This document shows, piece after piece, positions 25,655 through 33,936 of a DNA stretch of 64,000 nucleotides; position 1 is the first letter of the stretch; the number at the start of each line of letters is the position of its first letter. The translations under genes were made by a program, and so were the position numbers. The stretch comes from Myxococcales bacterium (GTDB lineage: Bacteria; Myxococcota_C; UBA6777): positions 336,760 through 400,759 of the forward strand of contig JACKEL010000005.1 of NCBI GenBank assembly GCA_020632975.1. Reading direction: 5' to 3'. The notes below the pieces were generated by a model. That model saw only the letters and a program-made list of their open reading frames with translations, was not told the origin of the DNA and made no database searches.

Positions 25655-26009
25655 CTCTTTCGCTGAAGCCTCGCTTCCAGATCCTCACCAAACGCACGAC
25701 AAAGGGTGCAAAAAGTCAAAAGAATGTTACAGTCTCTGCACTTGACAGGCTACCCGAAAACGGGCAAAAAACTAGAGAGCAGACCTTCACAAGAAGGGTC
25801 TTTTTATACCCGCGCAACAACACAAAGATTGAACACACATTGCGGGTCAAAAGTTGTATCGTAAAACTCATGTTCCACAATGTTGCTCTCTGCTTCTATA
25901 CAACAAACCAAACCCAATCATGGTTATTTTATACAGTTTTTTACAACTCCGCACCCAAGATTTTTCCGAACGGTCACACAAAGGCCGGCACCGCCAAGGG
26001 AGTATCCGC
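25655..26009. other. 355-base divergent region upstream of the VWA-MopE gene
   Basis: The region contains several potential RNA hairpins (25742-25847). A weak promoter pair TCCACA (25874-25879) / TATACA (25897-25902) with 17-base spacing lies after them. A plus frame open from 25854 lacks a ribosome site and signal peptide and is not used. Confidence 0.5.
25753..25847 (+). ncRNA. Candidate structured leader or small RNA with intrinsic terminator
   Basis: Three plus-strand hairpins follow one another. The first is CCCG-AAAA-CGGG (25753-25764), followed by an A-rich stretch. The second is AGACCTTC-ACAA-GAAGGGTCT with TTTTT (25781-25805), a good intrinsic terminator. The third is ACCCGC-N28-GCGGGT (25808-25847). 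A plus-strand terminator about 200 bases before a gene implies an upstream plus-strand transcript, either a small RNA or an attenuated leader. No known riboswitch class was recognised. Confidence 0.35.
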
Positions 26010-29000
26010 ATGAAGAAATATCGTTCTTTGATGACATCCATACCTCGATGGGGAGGCCTACTCACTGGCCTCTTCATGCTCGCTGGTACGATCGCTTGGT
26101 CTCCCGCGGTAGCTTGGGGTCAGGCCTCCAACTGCGAGCCTCCCAACCTTATGATGATCCTCGATAGATCTTGCAGTATGGGCTACACAGGCACCTCCTA
26201 CGTAAACAGTGGAAGGACCTGTAGTAGCACCAGTCAATGTAACCCCATGCAGCGAACGTATCAGCCAACCCCCGGCTATACTCCCCGATATAGCTACACT
26301 TGTTCAAGTGCAACTTGTATGTACACGCGCTGGGATACCGCTGTAAACGCACTAAAAGAAGTCGCCTACCAATATGGTGGAACCTCGGGTGCAGGCTACG
26401 CAGATCGCAAGATCCGCTTGGGTCTTACACTTTTCAGCGACAGCGCCACCATCACAAACGCTGTCGTTGCCAACCCCCCTCAACTTAGCACGAGCCTTTC
26501 AAATTACTCCGCAAGCGGCGGAACCTACTATGTTCCCGCTTTCCAAGCCGCACGTACGCACCTCCAAAGCGTCGTGAACGCGGATAGCGTCAAAAATCGT
26601 CCAACGCACATCATGTTCATCACAGACGGTGATTCTAGTGATGCTTGTTCGAGCAGTGTGACCATCGCACGCGATCTGTTCAACGGAACAGGCGCAAACC
26701 GCCTCGTGGATAACCTCGGTAACGTCTACAAAGTCAAGACCTACGTGATCGGTTTTGGAACGGGTTTGAGCACCACAGGGAAAAACTGTTTGCGCGATAT
26801 CGCGGTCGCAGGTGGTACACAACGTTGCGATCCCAGTATCGCGGGCTGCGTTGCTTACTATGCCTCTGACAACAACACCCAACTCCAAAACGCGATGAAC
26901 GCCATCATCAACAACGCCACCCAAGAAGTCTGCGACGGCATCGACAACGACTGCGATGGCACCATCGACAATGGTATCGCAGGAACGGGCGTGAACTGTA
27001 ACACCGGACAACAGGGCGTTTGTTCTGCGGGTAAAACCCAGTGTACTGGTGGCGGCGGTATCCAATGCGTTCGTACCACCAACCCCACCGCCGAGATCTG
27101 CGATGGAAAAGACAACAACTGTAACGGTAGCGTAGACGAAGGAAACCCCGGTGGCGGCGGCTCTTGTAACACTGGACAGCAAGGGATCTGTTCTACAGGA
27201 ACACGCCAGTGTCAAAATGGCGCGCTCGTTTGTATCCGCACCAACCCTCCCGCTGCTGAGACCTGTAACGGCCAAGACGACGACTGTGACGGCAAAACCG
27301 ACGAAGGAAACCCCGGTGGTGGTGGAAGCTGTACAACCGGTCAACCGGGCATTTGTACGCCTGGAACACGTCAGTGCCAAAGCGGTTCGCTCGTTTGTGT
27401 GCGTACTACAAACCCCGTTGCCGAGAAGTGTAACGGTATCGACGATGACTGTGACGGCAAAACCGACGAAGCTTTCACCAACCTCGGTCAAGCTTGTAAC
27501 GCTGGTCAAGGTGCTTGTGGAAACACTGGTCAATACATCTGTAACGCCGCTGGTACGGGCACAGAGTGTAGCGTCAAATCAGGTGTCCCCTCTCCCGAAA
27601 GCTGTAACGGCCAAGACGACGACTGCGACGGCAAGACCGACGAAGGCAACCCTGGCGGTGGTGGAAACTGTAGCACGGGCCAACAAGGGATCTGTGACGC
27701 AGGAACGCGTCAATGCCAAAGCGGTACACTCCGTTGTGTACGCAACACCGCTCCTAGCGCCGAAAAATGTAACGGCCAAGATGACGACTGTGACGGCAAA
27801 ACCGACGAAGGTAACCCCGACGGCGGCGCAAACTGCAATACAGGTCAACAAGGTGTTTGTTCTGCTGGTAAACAAGAGTGCCAAGGTGGTTCGCTCGTTT
27901 GTGTACGTAGCACCGCTCCCAGCGCTGAAAAATGTAACGGCCTCGACGACAACTGTGATGGCAGCGTAGACGAAGGAAACCCTGACGGTGGCGCAAGTTG
28001 TAACACAACAGAGCCCGGTCTTTGCCGCCCAGGAACACAACAATGTCGCAATGGCAAGCTCCAATGTATCCGCATCACCAACCCCGCTGTCGAAGAATGT
28101 GACGGCCTTGACAACGACTGCGATGGCAAAGTCGATGAAGACTTCGCAAACAAAGGACAGGCTTGTAAAGGCGGTATCGGTGCTTGCGAACGCCCAGGGA
28201 AATACGTTTGTACGCCCGACAAAAAAGGCACCACCTGTGACGCGGTTGCAGGAAACCCAACCCCCGAAGACTGCGATGGTATCGACAACGATTGTAACGG
28301 ACAAATCGATGACGGTATCTCCCGTAGCTGTAAAACAGACTGCGAAAGCGGCGTAGAACTCTGCCAAAACGGAAGCTGGCTGCCTTGTAGCGCCAAGCAA
28401 CCCCAAACAGAAGTTTGTAACAACCAAGACGACGACTGCAACGGTCAAATCGACGACAAACTCACGCAGCCCTGTAGCAGTCCTTGTGGAACAGGAACCG
28501 AAGAGTGTCGCGCAGGGAAATGGGTCTTCTGTACAGCGCCCAAGCCCGAAGCTGAAGTCTGTGACGGCAAAGACAACGACTGTAACGGCCAAATCGACGA
28601 TGGTATCCCTGACAAACCTTGTTCGGGTGCTTGTGGCCAAGGTAAAGCCTCATGCGTCAATGGACAATTCAGCGGGTGTTCGGGACCCCAACCCGAGCCA
28701 GAAGTCTGTGATGGCAAAGACAACGACTGTAACGGCCAAATCGACGACAAGCTGATCCGCACCTGTAAATCCGCTTGTGGAGAAGGCGAAGAGATCTGCC
28801 GCAATGGTCAATGGTCTGCTTGTAATGCTCCCTTGCCACAAACCGAGATCTGCAACGGTCTCGACGATGACTGTGACGGACAGACCGACAACAACGCAAC
28901 TTGCCCCACAAGCGAAACCTGTATCCAAGGCGCATGTCGTCGAACCTGCCGTAATGGTGAGTGTCCCCGTGGTCAACAATGTCGCGACGGATTCTGCTAC

Positions 29001-29846
29001 GGTTGCGACAACGTGACCTGCCCCTCTGACAAAAAATGTCAGGAAGGGATCTGTGTTGACGCTTGTTTGGGCGTGACCTGTCCCACCGGTGAAGCTTGCA
29101 AAAATGGAAAATGCGTCGAAGACAACTGTTATGGCCTTGGGTGTCCCAATGGACAGATTTGCCAAAACGGTCAATGTACCTCTGACCCCTGCAAAGGCGT
29201 CTCTTGCCAAGTCGGTCAGTTCTGTAAACAAGGCCAATGTATCGACATCTGCGACCCCACGACTTGTACATCAAGCCAAAGCTGCGGAAGCAACGGCCAG
29301 TGCGTGGATGACCCATGCAAAGGCGTTTCTTGTGACCCTGGAAAAGTCTGTGATTCTACAGGAAAATGCGTAGGCGATCCTTGTAGCGGAGTCACTTGTC
29401 CAGAAGGCCGCGCTTGCAAAGATGGGAAGTGCGAAGACGATCCTTGCTTGGGGGTCTCTTGCCCTGGACAAAGCCGCTGTGTTAATGGTATTTGTGTCAA
29501 AGATCCCAATCCCGGCGAACCCGGCAGCGAACAAACAGGATCGGAGAATCCGCAAGGCGAGACCAACAATCCCGACGGAATCACTGATGGTAGTCCCAAC
29601 CCCGATGAGCCTACATCCAACAAGGAAACGGACCCCAACAATGAAACCGGCGGCAATTCTGAACAAGGCAATAACCCCGGAAACGAGAAGGTTATTGGCG
29701 GAAACAGCCCAGACGGCCAAGGTTCAGATCGTTATCAAACTCCTGGAGGCTGCGGTTGCCAAGGGCAATCCCCACTCTCCTTCTCGTTCTTGCTTTTTGT
29801 CCTCTTTCTCCTTCCCCTTGTTCGTCGTCGGAGAGAACGCGCCTAA
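26010..29846 (+). CDS. Giant exported VWA protein with 13 MopE-type metal-binding motifs and MYXO-CTERM-like tail
   Basis: The 1278-aa precursor has a signal peptide (about 1-39, VAWGQA). A von Willebrand A domain (about 47-290) follows, with MIDAS motif DRSCS at 52-56. Then come 13 copies of the putative metal-binding motif CDGxDNDCDGxxDE (MopE family) spaced by Gly/Cys-rich modules of about 55 residues. Next is a block of EB-like Cys modules (CxxGxxCxxGxC; about 965-1165) and an Asn/Pro/Glu-rich linker. It ends in GGCGCQ (1246-1251), a membrane helix and RRRRERA. It is probably surface-anchored and binds metal ions and/or a ligand through the VWA. ATG26010 follows AAGGGAG by seven bases. 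It is the first of a probable operon with the lipoprotein 24 bases downstream. Confidence 0.88.
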   Translation: MKKYRSLMTSIPRWGGLLTGLFMLAGTIAWSPAVAWGQASNCEPPNLMMILDRSCSMGYTGTSYVNSGRTCSSTSQCNPMQRTYQPTPGYTPRYSYTCSSATCMYTRWDTAVNALKEVAYQYGGTSGAGYADRKIRLGLTLFSDSATITNAVVANPPQLSTSLSNYSASGGTYYVPAFQAARTHLQSVVNADSVKNRPTHIMFITDGDSSDACSSSVTIARDLFNGTGANRLVDNLGNVYKVKTYVIGFGTGLSTTGKNCLRDIAVAGGTQRCDPSIAGCVAYYASDNNTQLQNAMNAIINNATQEVCDGIDNDCDGTIDNGIAGTGVNCNTGQQGVCSAGKTQCTGGGGIQCVRTTNPTAEICDGKDNNCNGSVDEGNPGGGGSCNTGQQGICSTGTRQCQNGALVCIRTNPPAAETCNGQDDDCDGKTDEGNPGGGGSCTTGQPGICTPGTRQCQSGSLVCVRTTNPVAEKCNGIDDDCDGKTDEAFTNLGQACNAGQGACGNTGQYICNAAGTGTECSVKSGVPSPESCNGQDDDCDGKTDEGNPGGGGNCSTGQQGICDAGTRQCQSGTLRCVRNTAPSAEKCNGQDDDCDGKTDEGNPDGGANCNTGQQGVCSAGKQECQGGSLVCVRSTAPSAEKCNGLDDNCDGSVDEGNPDGGASCNTTEPGLCRPGTQQCRNGKLQCIRITNPAVEECDGLDNDCDGKVDEDFANKGQACKGGIGACERPGKYVCTPDKKGTTCDAVAGNPTPEDCDGIDNDCNGQIDDGISRSCKTDCESGVELCQNGSWLPCSAKQPQTEVCNNQDDDCNGQIDDKLTQPCSSPCGTGTEECRAGKWVFCTAPKPEAEVCDGKDNDCNGQIDDGIPDKPCSGACGQGKASCVNGQFSGCSGPQPEPEVCDGKDNDCNGQIDDKLIRTCKSACGEGEEICRNGQWSACNAPLPQTEICNGLDDDCDGQTDNNATCPTSETCIQGACRRTCRNGECPRGQQCRDGFCYGCDNVTCPSDKKCQEGICVDACLGVTCPTGEACKNGKCVEDNCYGLGCPNGQICQNGQCTSDPCKGVSCQVGQFCKQGQCIDICDPTTCTSSQSCGSNGQCVDDPCKGVSCDPGKVCDSTGKCVGDPCSGVTCPEGRACKDGKCEDDPCLGVSCPGQSRCVNGICVKDPNPGEPGSEQTGSENPQGETNNPDGITDGSPNPDEPTSNKETDPNNETGGNSEQGNNPGNEKVIGGNSPDGQGSDRYQTPGGCGCQGQSPLSFSFLLFVLFLLPLVRRRRERA
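26925..28896 (+). repeat. Array of 13 MopE-type modules in the VWA protein
   Basis: The modules are about 165 bases long in the regular part (roughly 27090-28080), with very similar DNA such as TGTAACGGCCAAGACGACGA recurring. The later copies are shorter. Cys is mostly TGT here, in contrast to the array at 31037. This indicates internal duplication or conversion. Confidence 0.85.
28900..29508 (+). repeat. EB-like Cys-rich module array
   Basis: About nine short modules of the form CxGVxCPxGxxCKxGxCVxD lie between the MopE array and the Pro/Asn-rich linker. They resemble the insert of the Pal-like protein at 23012. Confidence 0.75.
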
Positions 29847-29870
29847 TCTTAGCAAGAGGTCGCACTTCTC

Positions 29871-30608
29871 ATGAAGCTCTCCGCTCCCCCCTTTTTCCTC
29901 ATTCGTTCGCTCCCTCTTATTGCTCTGCTTTTCTTCTTTGCATGCCAGCCAACCGTCCAATTGGAGGCGCCAGCTTGCAATTTGAACGATCTCCCCACCG
30001 TTTCGGCCCCAGGGAAGATGTCTGCCAGGGAGCGTTTTGAAGCCTTCAAAGCAAGTCAATCCACGAAACTCTATGGTTGCATGTTGATCTTCTGGAACAC
30101 ACAAACCGAGTCCGTCCAACCCGTGATCCTCAACTCAGATGGCGGACTCAACGGACGCACCAAAGATAGCGACAGCCTCCCCCTTAGTCTCTCCATTCCT
30201 GGCAATGCCAAACAACAAACGTTTCTCTTTCGCATGTACTTGCTCCAGCCCCACGAAGGCCAAGAACCCGACCCCAACGAAACTTTTGACACGCATCGCA
30301 GCGTTTGCCAAAAGATGATCTTTTTCGACTACGACTGCTTTAGTCCTGAAAACATAACCACTTGCTGGTTGGCTTTCTCTTTTGCCCCCAAGACAACTTC
30401 CACAAATGTCAACATCTTCGACAAGATCGTAGACACAGACGGCAACAAAGTTTCCTGCCGTATCTGCTCCCCTGAAGTCTGTGGAGATGGCAAAGATAAC
30501 AACTGCAATGGAGAAAAGGACGAATATGAAGAAGAGAATGGTCGGCAAGCTTGCCCTGTCCAAGAAGGCTCCTCGCAACCTACCGACGGTGGCCCCGACC
30601 AACCCTAA
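29871..30608 (+). CDS. Lipoprotein with one MopE-type motif
   Basis: The 245-aa precursor has a hydrophobic N-terminus ending in FFAC (Cys25), a lipoprotein site. The central part (about 45-200) has no recognised family; it looks like a beta-rich exported domain with several Cys. Residues about 205-225 hold a single MopE-type motif, CGDGKDNNCNGEKDE. The C-terminus is polar. It sits 24 bases after the VWA-MopE gene and about 140 bases before the second MopE giant, so all three are likely expressed together and may act in one surface assembly. The ribosome site is weak (GAGG 11 bases upstream). Confidence 0.7.
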   Translation: MKLSAPPFFLIRSLPLIALLFFFACQPTVQLEAPACNLNDLPTVSAPGKMSARERFEAFKASQSTKLYGCMLIFWNTQTESVQPVILNSDGGLNGRTKDSDSLPLSLSIPGNAKQQTFLFRMYLLQPHEGQEPDPNETFDTHRSVCQKMIFFDYDCFSPENITTCWLAFSFAPKTTSTNVNIFDKIVDTDGNKVSCRICSPEVCGDGKDNNCNGEKDEYEEENGRQACPVQEGSSQPTDGGPDQP

Positions 30609-30751
30609 ACACCACGGCTGATCCCTCATCTCTCCCACACCCTCCACTGGTCGCCGTGGCTTCTCTTCGTTACCCAAACAGGTCTTCACCCATACGGGTT
30701 TGTTGTCCCGCCCATCGCCTCACCAAAGGGCTTTTTTATTGAGGTTGTGTT

Positions 30752-33736
30752 ATGCGCAAGCTTTTTCCTCTCTTCATGGTTTCTTTTTTGATGTGGGGAT
30801 GCCCCGAAGATCCCCGTAGAAAATGTCTCCAACCCACAGACTGTTTGCTCGGCGAAAGTTGCCTCCAAGGGTACTGTGCCCCCGCAAGCAACACTTGCAC
30901 CCCTGGACAATCTCGTCCTTGTTACACAGGACCCGAAGCCACCCGCGGCAAAGGGACATGCCGAGATGGTACAGAAAGCTGTAGCGCAAACAACACCTGG
31001 AGCGGCGAGTGCAAAAACGAAGTCAAACCCACACAAGAGATCTGTGGGGATGGCAAAGATAACGATTGCAACGGCGTGATCGACGATAGCACCCCCACCG
31101 CTGAAGTTTGCGATGGCGTTGACAACGATTGCAACGGCAAGATCGACGATGACCCCGCCACTGGACAAGCTCTTGTACGAACTTGCTACACGGGCGCCCA
31201 AGGCACCGCTGGCAAGGGCGCCTGCAAATCAGGCTCGCAAACTTGCAAAGATGGAAAATGGCCCGACGTCTGTGATGGTGAGATCGTTCCCAAAGCAGAA
31301 CTCTGTGCAAACCAGATCGACGATGACTGCGATGGTATCGTCGATAACGTACAAGACCTTGGAAAACCCTGTCGTGACCCCAGCAAACAAGGCGCTTGCC
31401 AAGACGGGCTCTACGCTTGTGATGCCCAAGGCAACCGTATCTGTAAGCCGACCGCACAGACAAGCCCCGAAGATTGCAACGGAAAAGATGACGACTGCGA
31501 CGGAAAAGTCGATAACATCGAGAATACACCTGACCCCATCCGTCGCGCTTGTCCCACCTACCCTGGACCCGCAGGGACCGAAAATGTTGGGGAGTGCAAA
31601 GCTGGTGTCCAACTTTGTCAAAATGGCCAGTGGAACGTGGCTTGTAGCGAACAAGTCACCCCACAGACCGACGTTTGTGACGGCAAAGATAACGACTGCG
31701 ATGGCCAAATCGACAACCAACCCGGCAGCAACAACAAACTTGCACGCGCTTGTTATACAGGTCCCCAAGGCACCGAAAATGTTGGGACCTGCAAAGGCGG
31801 AAACCAACAGTGCGTCAACGGCGATTGGAGCACCTGCCAAGGCCAAGTCATCCCCAAAGATGAACTCTGCGCAAACAACCAAGACGAAGACTGCGACGGA
31901 AAAGTCGATAACGTCCGCTTCTTGGGAGAACGTTGCCTTGATCGCACCCGCAAAGGGATCTGTCAGTCAGGGATCTACCAGTGCCAAGGCGCAAACCGCA
32001 TCTGCAAACAAACCGTCCAGCCCGAAACAGAGACCTGTAACGGCAAAGATGACGATTGTGACGGACAGACCGACAACTTGAAAGGCACCAACACGCCCCT
32101 CGAACGCGACTGTTACAGTCCTGGCGGTACCCCCGCAGGAAACTGCAAACGCGGCAAACAAAGCTGTAGCAACGGGATTTGGAGCGCTGAGTGTAAGGGA
32201 GAAGTCACACCTTATACAGAGTTGTGCAACGGCCAAGATGACGACTGTGACGGCAAAACCGACGAAGGCAATGCTTGTGCAACGTGCGCCAATGGCACCA
32301 GCCGAGACTGCTACAACGGTCCAAACAGCACAAGAAAACGCGGTAGCTGTATGGACGGCAAAGAACTTTGCCAAGGCGGGAAGTGGTCGGGGACTTGCAA
32401 CAACTCCGTCGTCCCACAAGTCGAAGACTGTAACGGTCAAGACGACGATTGTGACGGACAGACCGACAATATCCCCGCAACCACCTACCCTCTGCGTAAA
32501 CCTTGTTACGATGGCCCCGCAGGAACCGATGGTTCGGGCCTTTGTGCAGGTGGTTTCAACCTCTGCCTCAACGGACAATGGGACACGACCTGTACAGGTG
32601 CGGTCTTGCCCAAAGCAGAGATCTGCGATGGCAAAGACAACGACTGCGACGGAAAAACCGACGAAGGCAGCGCATGTCAAACCACCGAGCGAAAAGTCGG
32701 GGAAAGCTGCTCCAACGATCCAACCGCTCCTGCGGGCCTCAAATGCGGTTTTGGTCTCCAATGCATCTCCGCAACAGATGATGACCCTGCACCCTTCTGT
32801 TATCAAAACTGCGGTTCTGCCGCAGCTTGTGCCAACAACACAGATGGTCGCATCTTGTGCGCCCCCCTCAGCAACACAGTCAGTATCTGTATCGCCCAAG
32901 CTGACGAAGGCGCCTTCTGCGATGTTGAACAAAGCGTCCTTTGCAAACCAGGCTTTGTTTGCGATGCCAACACACGCAGATGTCGTAAACCCAGCGAAGC
33001 AGGACCTTTGCAGCCTTGCGCAGGGAGCACGGGCTACACTTGCGATAGCCAACACCTCTGCACTATCCTCACCACAGGCTCGCGCTCGGGCTTCTGTCTC
33101 AAGCGTTGCAACACCACCGCAGACTGCGGAACGGGCCTATGTGTCGGAATTACAGCACAAGACAGCGTCTGTATCCCCGCAGGAAATCGCAAAGTCGATG
33201 AGCCTTGCGGACGCGCAGACGAAGGCCCCACGTTCGATTCCACTCGACTCTGTCAACAAGGCCTATTCTGCTTGCGTACAGACCTCACCAACCCTGACGG
33301 TATCTGTGTCCCTCCCATCCAAGACTGCTCGTTGGGTTGCCCTGGTGGACGCTCGTGCGTCAACATCGACAACGGATTCTTCTGTATGCGCCCTTGTACC
33401 GCAGGCTGCCTCACAGATACTGAGTGTTCCCAAGTCATCAACAGCCAAGTCTGTACCGCCAAAACACCACCTGGCTCCGTTCCCTTTGGTGGGATCTGTG
33501 ACCCAGCCAATCGTTGTCTCCAAGACCTCGCTTGTTTGGGCGCAAACGGCGCTGTGGTGGGCTACTGCTCCAAGGTTTGTACGTCCAACGCAAACTGCCC
33601 CAACTCGCCTCCAGGTGCAAAGTGCCAAACCGTTGGCGCTGGGGTGAGCGCTTGCGTCTTCCCCTGTACCTCCAACGCAAACTGCCCCACAGGTCTCATC
33701 TGTTCCGCAAATGATGGGATCTGCCTCGCCCCATAG
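30752..33736 (+). CDS. Large MopE-motif lipoprotein with Cys-rich C-terminal region
   Basis: The 994-aa precursor has lipobox MWGC with Cys17. Residues about 22-50 are EB-like. Ten MopE-type motifs (CDGxDNDCDGxxDN) lie between about 95 and 640, alternating with a second module of the form CYTGPxGTxxxGxCxxGxQxCxxGxW. The last approximately 350 residues are a different Cys-rich region with regular CxxxxxCxxGxxC units, ending without a membrane anchor. The likely location is the outer-membrane surface through the lipid anchor. The metal-binding role is inferred from similarity to MopE. TGAGG lies about seven bases before the ATG. A T-rich stretch just upstream (GGGCTTTTTTATT) could be a weak terminator for the preceding gene. 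Confidence 0.85.
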   Translation: MRKLFPLFMVSFLMWGCPEDPRRKCLQPTDCLLGESCLQGYCAPASNTCTPGQSRPCYTGPEATRGKGTCRDGTESCSANNTWSGECKNEVKPTQEICGDGKDNDCNGVIDDSTPTAEVCDGVDNDCNGKIDDDPATGQALVRTCYTGAQGTAGKGACKSGSQTCKDGKWPDVCDGEIVPKAELCANQIDDDCDGIVDNVQDLGKPCRDPSKQGACQDGLYACDAQGNRICKPTAQTSPEDCNGKDDDCDGKVDNIENTPDPIRRACPTYPGPAGTENVGECKAGVQLCQNGQWNVACSEQVTPQTDVCDGKDNDCDGQIDNQPGSNNKLARACYTGPQGTENVGTCKGGNQQCVNGDWSTCQGQVIPKDELCANNQDEDCDGKVDNVRFLGERCLDRTRKGICQSGIYQCQGANRICKQTVQPETETCNGKDDDCDGQTDNLKGTNTPLERDCYSPGGTPAGNCKRGKQSCSNGIWSAECKGEVTPYTELCNGQDDDCDGKTDEGNACATCANGTSRDCYNGPNSTRKRGSCMDGKELCQGGKWSGTCNNSVVPQVEDCNGQDDDCDGQTDNIPATTYPLRKPCYDGPAGTDGSGLCAGGFNLCLNGQWDTTCTGAVLPKAEICDGKDNDCDGKTDEGSACQTTERKVGESCSNDPTAPAGLKCGFGLQCISATDDDPAPFCYQNCGSAAACANNTDGRILCAPLSNTVSICIAQADEGAFCDVEQSVLCKPGFVCDANTRRCRKPSEAGPLQPCAGSTGYTCDSQHLCTILTTGSRSGFCLKRCNTTADCGTGLCVGITAQDSVCIPAGNRKVDEPCGRADEGPTFDSTRLCQQGLFCLRTDLTNPDGICVPPIQDCSLGCPGGRSCVNIDNGFFCMRPCTAGCLTDTECSQVINSQVCTAKTPPGSVPFGGICDPANRCLQDLACLGANGAVVGYCSKVCTSNANCPNSPPGAKCQTVGAGVSACVFPCTSNANCPTGLICSANDGICLAP
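31037..32670 (+). repeat. Array of ten MopE-type modules in the second giant
   Basis: Modules vary in length (about 50-70 residues), with TGC and TGT both used for Cys and more sequence divergence than the array at 26925. This suggests an older array of common origin. Confidence 0.8.
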
Positions 33737-33817
33737 CCCACTCTGGCCCATACCGCTGCTTTTTCTACGCCTGCTCCTACCCCAATGTTTTTCCCCGAAA
33801 ACACACCAACACTTCGC

Positions 33818-33847
33818 TTGTGTTTCTGAATCCCCCTGTGATATAGT
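33818..33847 (+). promoter_or_regulatory. Putative extended -10 promoter of the Ser/Thr kinase gene
   Basis: TGaTATAGT at 33839-33847 is an extended -10 matching five of six core bases. TTGTGT at 33818-33823 is a weak -35 with an 18-base spacer. A dyad AAACACA-N13-TGTGTTT (33799-33825) overlaps the -35. Confidence 0.45.
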
Positions 33848-33936
33848 CTCGACCCATCCTACAGGCTCAAGAGGCGCGTCCTTCCGCAATCATCTTAACT
33901 GCGCCTCCACATGTCTTGGAATTGAAGGATTTCGCT

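Noticed and set aside
25741..25780. Sequence ending CGGGCAAAAAACTAGAG, reminiscent of a preQ1-I riboswitch tail
   Set aside because: The required 5' stem strand and loop with a pairing partner for the CUA tail are absent, and the downstream gene has no queuosine link. The structure is kept only as an unclassified leader.
26499..29720. Several long minus-strand and out-of-frame plus open frames rich in Val, Thr and Ala
   Set aside because: They arise from the repetitive codon pattern of the MopE array; they repeat with the modules and have no independent start signals.
30710..30737. GCCC...GGGCTTTTTTATT as a terminator before the second MopE gene
   Set aside because: The stem is only four base pairs with a 14-base loop; it is mentioned only as weak.
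31113..33889. Plus-strand frames of 322 and 469 residues and several minus-strand frames up to 362 residues
   Set aside because: These are shadows of the second MopE lipoprotein, which has a lipobox, regular Cys modules and an intact frame.
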